Positions 7,331-10,831 of a DNA stretch of 10,831 nucleotides are shown one piece after another (within the stretch, counting starts at the first letter, position 1; the number at the start of each line of letters is the position of its first letter). The notes under the pieces were generated by a model. It was given only the letters and a program-made list of their open reading frames with translations. It ran no database searches and was not told where the DNA came from. This DNA is from Betaproteobacteria bacterium (GTDB lineage Bacteria > Pseudomonadota > Gammaproteobacteria > Burkholderiales > Casimicrobiaceae), in NCBI GenBank assembly GCA_005888865.1, contig VBCL01000047.1:10613-21443 (forward strand), read 5' to 3'. Made by a program: the position numbers and the translations under genes.

Positions 7331-7411
7331 ACGCACCTGGGGGGCGCGAGGGACTCAGTGCCAGGGCAGGCCGGACCTCCGCCATTTTTTTGCCATGATT
7401 CTTCGCCGATG

Positions 7412-7428
7412 CGCCGCTTTTCGCGGCG
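7412..7428. repeat. GC-rich hairpin in the divergent intergenic region
   Basis: CGCCGC (7412-7417) pairs with GCGGCG (7423-7428) around a TTTTC loop. It lies in the 218-base space between the regulator start (7289) and the 46-residue gene start (7508). Neither side is followed by a T-run, so it is not an intrinsic terminator. It may act in the 5' leader of the small gene. The rest of this space shows a run of seven T at 7385-7391 and nothing else I can name. Confidence 0.35.
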
Positions 7429-7507
7429 GCGAGTGCCATTTCGGAAGCGTCCAATAGCGCGTAACCAGAGCCACATCCGGCACGCAATTGTCCCGAAAAG
7501 GAACACC

Positions 7508-7648
7508 ATGCGCACTGCTGACCACGCCACCGCCCGTACCTTCGATCCTCGCGTCTGGCGGGATCTCACGTTTCTTGCAGCGCAGAGCTTTGCCATCGGC
7601 ATGGCCGCGAGCGTGCTGCTCGCGCTCGCCGTGTTCATCGTGGCGTAA
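7508..7648 (+). CDS. Small single-helix membrane protein, 46 residues, unknown function
   Basis: The start ATG has an AAGGA ribosome site at 7498-7502, spaced five bases, which is the best translation signal in this part of the window. The 46-residue product has a polar N-terminus (MRTADHATARTFDPRVWRD) and one strongly hydrophobic segment running to the C-terminus (about residues 21-46), ending IVA. It would be a single-pass inner-membrane protein with the N-terminus probably inside. I do not recognise the family. It is divergent from the regulator-kinase genes, so a shared control region is possible. Longer in-frame starts upstream (7358) give an arginine-rich, low-quality extension and are rejected. 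The size and ribosome site argue for a real gene; lack of a known family keeps confidence moderate. Confidence 0.6.
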   Translation: MRTADHATARTFDPRVWRDLTFLAAQSFAIGMAASVLLALAVFIVA

Positions 7649-7673
7649 CGGCGACACTCGCCCGAACCATGTG

Positions 7674-7692
7674 AGCGGCCACGCCGGCCGCT
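7674..7692. terminator. Strong GC hairpin just after the 46-residue gene, possible terminator
   Basis: AGCGGCC (7674-7680) pairs perfectly with GGCCGCT (7686-7692) around a five-base loop, starting 26 bases after the stop at 7648. There is no T-run after it, so if it ends transcription it does so as a stem without the classic U-tract, or it protects the 3' end of the transcript. Confidence 0.4.
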
Positions 7693-7708
7693 GCCGAGCG
7701 GGGAGGAT

Positions 7709-7761
7709 CCGTCGGCCGGCCACGCGTCCCGCGCCCGTTCCTTCGAGGACGCGGCCGACGG
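7709..7761. repeat. Large nested inverted repeat between convergent genes
   Basis: CCGTCGGCCG (7709-7718) is the exact reverse complement of CGGCCGACGG (7752-7761). Inside it, CGCGTCC (7723-7729) pairs with GGACGCG (7747-7753). The two stems overlap by two bases, so the best fold keeps eight outer pairs, a six-base bulge and seven inner pairs. The fold is symmetric and lies between two convergent small genes, so a two-way transcription stop or a structured RNA are the likely readings. Confidence 0.45.
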
Positions 7762-7807
7762 CGCGTGCACCGCCCGAGTCTTCCCCGGTCGGCGTCATGA
7801 CGCTTGA

Positions 7808-8005
7808 TTACTTGAGCAGTCCGAGCCCGCGCAGGAGCGCAACGCCGATCACCCAAAACAGCGTCGCCGCCAGCATGCCGGTCGCCGCCATCGCCATCGC
7901 GCCGCCCACACCGGTCCAACCGAGCGCGGAAACAATCAGCCAGGCCACCAGCGCACCTGCGCCGCCGCAGGCGGCAATCGCGATAAGGTCGAGGAAGATC
8001 CGCAT
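7808..8005 (-). CDS. Small two-helix membrane protein, 65 residues, unknown function
   Basis: From the ATG at 8005 the 65-residue product has two hydrophobic helices, about 4-27 (LDLIAIAACGGAGALVAWLIV) and about 32-62 (GGAMAMAATGMLAATLFWVIGVALLRGLG), joined by a short LGWTG turn. It is rich in Gly and Ala and ends in a single Lys. I have a general memory of such small conserved membrane proteins in betaproteobacteria but no function. A longer reading from GTG at 8056 is possible in frame, but that codon lies inside a TATACT promoter-like box and the added residues are not hydrophobic, so the ATG at 8005 is preferred. The ribosome site is weak. The gene is downstream of the YffB-like gene on the same strand, with 128 bases between, and probably has its own promoter. 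Confidence 0.65.
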   Translation of the reverse strand: MRIFLDLIAIAACGGAGALVAWLIVSALGWTGVGGAMAMAATGMLAATLFWVIGVALLRGLGLLK

Positions 8006-8044
8006 GGGGTGCACGGGGCGCGATGGCCGCGCCACGATGGGCAA

Positions 8045-8050
8045 AGTATA
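8045..8050 (-). promoter_or_regulatory. -10 box for the 65-residue membrane protein gene
   Basis: The minus strand reads TATACT, one base from consensus, within GTGCGTTATACTTTG. A transcript starting near 8037 would have a leader of about 32 bases before the ATG at 8005. No clear -35 is seen at 16-18 bases; a TTGAAC lies 22 bases upstream, too far for standard spacing. Confidence 0.45.
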
Positions 8051-8133
8051 ACGCACGCTCCACCTGCGGCCCGTTCAACGCAGGCGCCCGCTCACCGGTG
8101 CTTGCTGTCTTCCACGTCCGGAGACGGTGGGCG

Positions 8134-8475
8134 CTACAGTTTCTTCCTGTATTCCGCTTCGTCGAAACCGATCAACGTCGTCTTTCCGGCTTCGATCACC
8201 GGCCGCTTAATCGCGCTCGGCTTCGCCAGCATGACGATAATTGCGCTCTTTTCATCGGTGACGCTCGTCTGCACGGCGGGCGGCAGCAACCGCCAGGTCG
8301 TGCCGCGGCGGTTGAGCACGGTCTCCCAGCCGAAGGCCTTGCACCAGCGCTCGAGTTGCGCCGTCTCGGGTGGCGTCTTCTTGAAATCGACAAATTCGTA
8401 AGCGAGCTTGCGCGTGTCGAGCCACGCCCGTGCCGCTTTGACCGTGTTGCAGTTGACGATGCCGTAGACCTTCAT
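8134..8475 (-). CDS. yffB: YffB/ArsC-like thioredoxin-fold protein (Spx/MgsR family)
   Basis: The product has 113 residues, close to the usual length of about 115. The N-terminus MKVYGIVNCNTVKAARAWL carries the single active Cys9 of the ArsC-related fold, followed by YEFVDFKKTPP, the middle motif LNRRGTTWRLL, and the end IKRPVIE(A)GKTTLIGFDEAEY. These are typical of the YffB branch (arsC-related family), whose thiol fold resembles glutaredoxin and arsenate reductase. True arsenate reduction is not established for this branch; a glutathione-linked thiol role has been suggested for relatives. The protein is cytoplasmic. The ATG at 8475 has AGGGA at 8482-8486, spaced six bases. That site lies in a perfect ten-base palindrome GGGACGTCCC (8476-8485) directly before the start. 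An in-frame extension to 8544 is rejected because it translates the REP-like repeat ('RPELVEG'), a known false extension pattern. Confidence 0.9.
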   Translation of the reverse strand: MKVYGIVNCNTVKAARAWLDTRKLAYEFVDFKKTPPETAQLERWCKAFGWETVLNRRGTTWRLLPPAVQTSVTDEKSAIIVMLAKPSAIKRPVIEAGKTTLIGFDEAEYRKKL

Positions 8476-8498
8476 GGGACGTCCCTGTATTCGGATCT

Positions 8499-8525
8499 TT
8501 CGTCCTTCGACAAGCTCAGGACGAA
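8499..8525. repeat. REP-like palindromic repeat element
   Basis: TTCGTCCT (8499-8506) is the exact reverse complement of AGGACGAA (8518-8525), around the 11-base centre TCGACAAGCTC. The core, read on the minus strand as GTCCTGAGCTTGTCGAAGGAC, is a repeat I recognise as scattered in intergenic DNA of many proteobacteria. Its false translations contain 'PELVEG' on one strand and 'SFDKLRTNG' on the other, and both appear here. It sits in the 93-base space between two divergent genes. Confidence 0.8.
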
Positions 8526-8568
8526 CGGTGACGGTTCGATACAACGGTGATTTGCTATTCTATCGCCG

Positions 8569-9762
8569 ATGAACGATGTCAGTCCCATTGCACGCGATCT
8601 TCACGCCCGTGCGGCCGTGCGCGCGTTGGTCGCTTCGGAGATCCGCGAAGTCGCCAATGCCGGGCTGGGCGATCCGGACATTCTCGCGTTCTGGTTCGGC
8701 GAGCCGGACGAAGTGACCCCCGCCTACATCCGCGACGCGGCGGTTGCGTCGATCAACGCCGGCGAAACCTTCTACACGCAGAACTTCGGGATTCCCGAGT
8801 TGCGCGACGCAATCGCCACCTACGTCTCTCGGCTGCATCGTCCGATCGCGTCGAGCAAGGTCGCCGTCACCGCATCGGGCATGTCCGCGCTGATGCTGAC
8901 GATCGAAGCGCTGGTCGAACCGGGCGATCGTGTCGTCTGCGTCACACCGCTCTGGCCCAATCTCACCGAGATCCCGAAGATACTCGGCGCCGACGTGGTG
9001 CGTGTCGCGCTCGAATTCGGACGAACCGGCTGGACGCTCGATGTCGAGCGCCTGCTCTCGGCGCTCACGCCGGGTACGCGGGCGGTGATGATCAATTCCC
9101 CGAACAATCCTACCGGCTGGACGATTCCGCGCGAGGCGCAGCAGACGATCCTCGAGCACTGCCGCCGGCACGGAATCTGGATCGTCGCCGACGACGTCTA
9201 CGAGCGCCTCTACTACGCCACTGCTGGAAAAGACATGACGTGCGCACCGTCGTTCCTCGATCTCGCCGATCCCGACGAGCGCCTGGTCAGCGTCAACAGC
9301 TTCTCCAAGGCGTGGCTCATGACCGGCTGGCGGCTCGGCTGGATCGCTGCGCCCCCGGCGCTCATGCCCGACCTCGGCAAGTTGATCGAATACAACACCT
9401 CGTGCTCGCCCGTGTTCGTGCAGCGCGCGGGCGTGGTTGCGATCCGCGACGGCGAGCCGACGGTCCTGCACACGCTCGAGCGCTTCCGTGCGGCGCGCGA
9501 TTTTCTCGTCGCAGAGCTCTCCCGCATCGAAGGCGTCCACGCGGCGCTCCCGTCGGGCGCGATGTATGTCTTCTTCCGGGTCGACGGCGTCACCGACAGT
9601 CTCGCGTTCTGCAAGCGCCTTGTGCGCGAAGCGCAGCTTGGCCTTGCGCCTGGCAGCGCCTTCGGCCCCGAAGGACAGGGTTTTGTGCGCTGGTGCTTCG
9701 CGGCCGGGCAGGATCGGCTCGCCGAGGGCGTGCGCCGTCTGGAAGCGTTTCTCGATCGATGA
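8569..9762 (+). CDS. Class I/II pyridoxal-phosphate-dependent aminotransferase
   Basis: The product has 397 residues, a full-length aspartate-aminotransferase-fold (type I) enzyme. PLP-site marks are: the N-terminal YTQNFGIPELRDAIATY (69-85), the cofactor-phosphate stretch TASGMSALML (101-110), NSPNNPTGW (176-184, Asn180), VADDVYERLYY (Asp208 and Tyr211), the Schiff-base lysine in SVNSFSKAWLMTGWRLGW (Lys247, Arg255) and a C-terminal carboxylate-binding Arg374 in FVRWCFA. It moves an amino group between an amino acid and a 2-oxo acid in the cytoplasm. Substrate preference cannot be fixed; the aspartate/aromatic/branched group I family is broad. The ATG at 8569 has no close ribosome site, and a TATTCT box ends eight bases before it, so a leaderless message is possible. 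Its stop overlaps the next gene's ATG, pairing it with a periplasmic binding protein. Confidence 0.93.
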   Translation: MNDVSPIARDLHARAAVRALVASEIREVANAGLGDPDILAFWFGEPDEVTPAYIRDAAVASINAGETFYTQNFGIPELRDAIATYVSRLHRPIASSKVAVTASGMSALMLTIEALVEPGDRVVCVTPLWPNLTEIPKILGADVVRVALEFGRTGWTLDVERLLSALTPGTRAVMINSPNNPTGWTIPREAQQTILEHCRRHGIWIVADDVYERLYYATAGKDMTCAPSFLDLADPDERLVSVNSFSKAWLMTGWRLGWIAAPPALMPDLGKLIEYNTSCSPVFVQRAGVVAIRDGEPTVLHTLERFRAARDFLVAELSRIEGVHAALPSGAMYVFFRVDGVTDSLAFCKRLVREAQLGLAPGSAFGPEGQGFVRWCFAAGQDRLAEGVRRLEAFLDR

Positions 9763-10831
9763 TCCGCGCGGTGATCGGCTGGATGGCCCTGGCGCTGGCG
9801 TGCGCGGTCGCGACGACCCCGATTCGCGCCGCGGACATGTCGAAAACGATTCATGTCGCGTTCGGCTCCGCCGAAAACGGTCTGGATCCCCAGGCGGTGT
9901 ACGACTCCTATTCATTCTACGTCTGCCACGCGATCTTCGATCCGCTCTACACGTACGATTACTTCGCGCGTCCGGTGCGGCTCGTTCCCAACACCGCGGC
10001 TGCGCTGCCGCAGATTACCGACGGCGGGCGCACCTTCACGGTCAAGGTCCGTCCCGGGATCTACTTCGCCGAAGATCCGGCGTTCAAGGGGAAGAAGCGG
10101 GAGCTCACCGCCGAAGACTATGTCTTCACGATCAAGCGCATCTTCGACCCCAAGGTACGTTCGTACTGGCTCTATCTTTTCGATCATCGGCTGGTCGGGC
10201 TCGACGAGTCGCTCGAGCGCGCGCGCAGGACGAATCGCTTCGACTATGACGAGAAGATCGAAGGCCTGCAGGCGCTCGATCGCTATACGCTGCGCCTGCG
10301 TTTCAAGGAACCGTACTACGCGTTCCAGTACTGGCTCTCCTACGACGGCCTTGCCGCCGTGGCACGCGAAGTCGTCGAGGCGTACAAGGACGATGCGAAC
10401 CGCGTCATGGAGCATCCGGTCGGCACGGGTCCGTATCGCCTCAAAGCGTGGACCCGCGGGCAGAAGATCGTGCTCGAAGCCAATCCCGGCTATCGCGAGG
10501 AGACGTATCCCGTGCCCGGCCCGGGCAACGCAGGCAAGAAGCTGCCGATCGTCGGGCGCATCGAAGCCACCATCATGGAGGAAGCGCTGCCGCGACTTCT
10601 CGCATTCAGCAGCGGACAGCTCGACACGCTCGAGGTGCCGCCGTCGATCGCCGACAACGTGCTGCGGGACGGCAAGTTACTACCCGAGTACGTCAAACGC
10701 GGCGTCATCCTGCATCGGAAGGTCGATCCCGCGCTCTCTTTCTGGTTCTTCAATCTGGATGACCCGGTCATCGGCGGGTACACGCCGGAGAAGATCGCGC
10801 TCCGACGCGCGATCGCCCTGGGCTACGATCG
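9759..10831 (+). CDS. Peptide-type ABC transporter substrate-binding protein (SBP_bac_5), 3' end outside window
   Basis: The first 357 codons are present and fully open; the gene runs off the right edge. The ATG overlaps the aminotransferase stop (ATGA). The N-terminus is a signal peptide (MIRAVIGWMALALACAVA...) with a likely signal peptidase I site after IRAA; a Cys at residue 15 lacks a good lipobox. The mature chain shows family 5 features: the early LDPQAVYDSYSFYVCHAIFDPLYTYD, GRTFTVKVRPGIYF, LTAEDYVFTIKRIFDP, the hallmark HPVGTGPYRLKAW, and NPGYR. These proteins bind di- or oligopeptides, nickel or other solutes for an ABC importer; relatives in betaproteobacteria are sometimes labelled 'bicyclomycin resistance protein', which I would not trust. 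Family 5 also includes the murein-tripeptide binder MppA, but nothing here shows that specificity. Permease and ATPase genes are expected just beyond the edge. Confidence 0.92.
   Translation, partial: MIRAVIGWMALALACAVATTPIRAADMSKTIHVAFGSAENGLDPQAVYDSYSFYVCHAIFDPLYTYDYFARPVRLVPNTAAALPQITDGGRTFTVKVRPGIYFAEDPAFKGKKRELTAEDYVFTIKRIFDPKVRSYWLYLFDHRLVGLDESLERARRTNRFDYDEKIEGLQALDRYTLRLRFKEPYYAFQYWLSYDGLAAVAREVVEAYKDDANRVMEHPVGTGPYRLKAWTRGQKIVLEANPGYREETYPVPGPGNAGKKLPIVGRIEATIMEEALPRLLAFSSGQLDTLEVPPSIADNVLRDGKLLPEYVKRGVILHRKVDPALSFWFFNLDDPVIGGYTPEKIALRRAIALGYD

Noticed and set aside
7365..7391. GC-rich stretch followed by seven T, resembling a plus-strand terminator
   Set aside because: The stem is only about three pairs with bulges, and no plus-strand gene upstream would need it.
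8063..8084. Hairpin CCTGCG/CGCAGG between the YffB-like and small membrane-protein genes as a terminator
   Set aside because: It is only six pairs with a ten-base loop and has no T-run on the minus strand; likely chance.
8134..8475. Calling the YffB-like gene an arsenate reductase
   Set aside because: It has the single N-terminal Cys and motifs of the YffB branch, not the fuller ArsC signature, and no ars genes are nearby.
8560..9915. Minus-strand open frame of 451 codons opposite the aminotransferase
   Set aside because: It is antisense to a complete PLP enzyme, its composition is shadow-like, and it also crosses the intergenic start region.

Overview
The window is GC-rich bacterial chromosome, with G or C at most third codon positions. 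Protein resemblance points to a betaproteobacterium, probably Burkholderiales or a relative; no rRNA or marker gene is present to settle this. Coding density is high. I see no tRNA, rRNA, CRISPR array, transposase or phage gene, and no gene-free stretch longer than about 220 bases. Long open frames opposite the real genes are high-GC shadows and are left out.

Left block (1-7289, all on the minus strand; read right to left). An OmpR-type response regulator and a histidine kinase overlap by ATGA. They look like the two-component pair of the 'proteobacterial dedicated sortase system' (PdsR/PdsS), but no sortase or sortase substrate is in view. After a 136-base gap comes an MFS transporter. It overlaps by GTGA with a TPR protein carrying an O-GlcNAc-transferase-like (GT41) domain. 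Ten bases later comes mpl, the murein-tripeptide recycling ligase, and 68 bases after that a periplasmic solute-binding protein that runs off the left edge. The spacing suggests regulator and kinase as one unit, and MFS, GT41 and mpl as another, possibly with the binding protein.

Middle (7290-8568). A 46-codon single-helix membrane protein lies on the plus strand, divergent from the regulator. It converges on a 65-residue two-helix membrane protein on the minus strand, and the space between them holds large inverted repeats. Upstream of that is a YffB/ArsC-like thioredoxin-fold protein. A copy of a widespread REP-like palindrome sits between it and the next, divergent gene.

Right block (8569-10831, plus strand). 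A class I/II PLP aminotransferase overlaps by ATGA with a periplasmic peptide-type (SBP_bac_5) binding protein cut by the right edge, suggesting linked uptake and transamination of an amino compound.

The points most worth a second look are a Thr-to-Pro change in the ATP-binding loop of Mpl, the Pds-type two-component pair with no local sortase, and the tightly coupled MFS-GT41-Mpl cluster. Most of the window is otherwise ordinary housekeeping and transport, and I do not see a clear new defence or mobile system.
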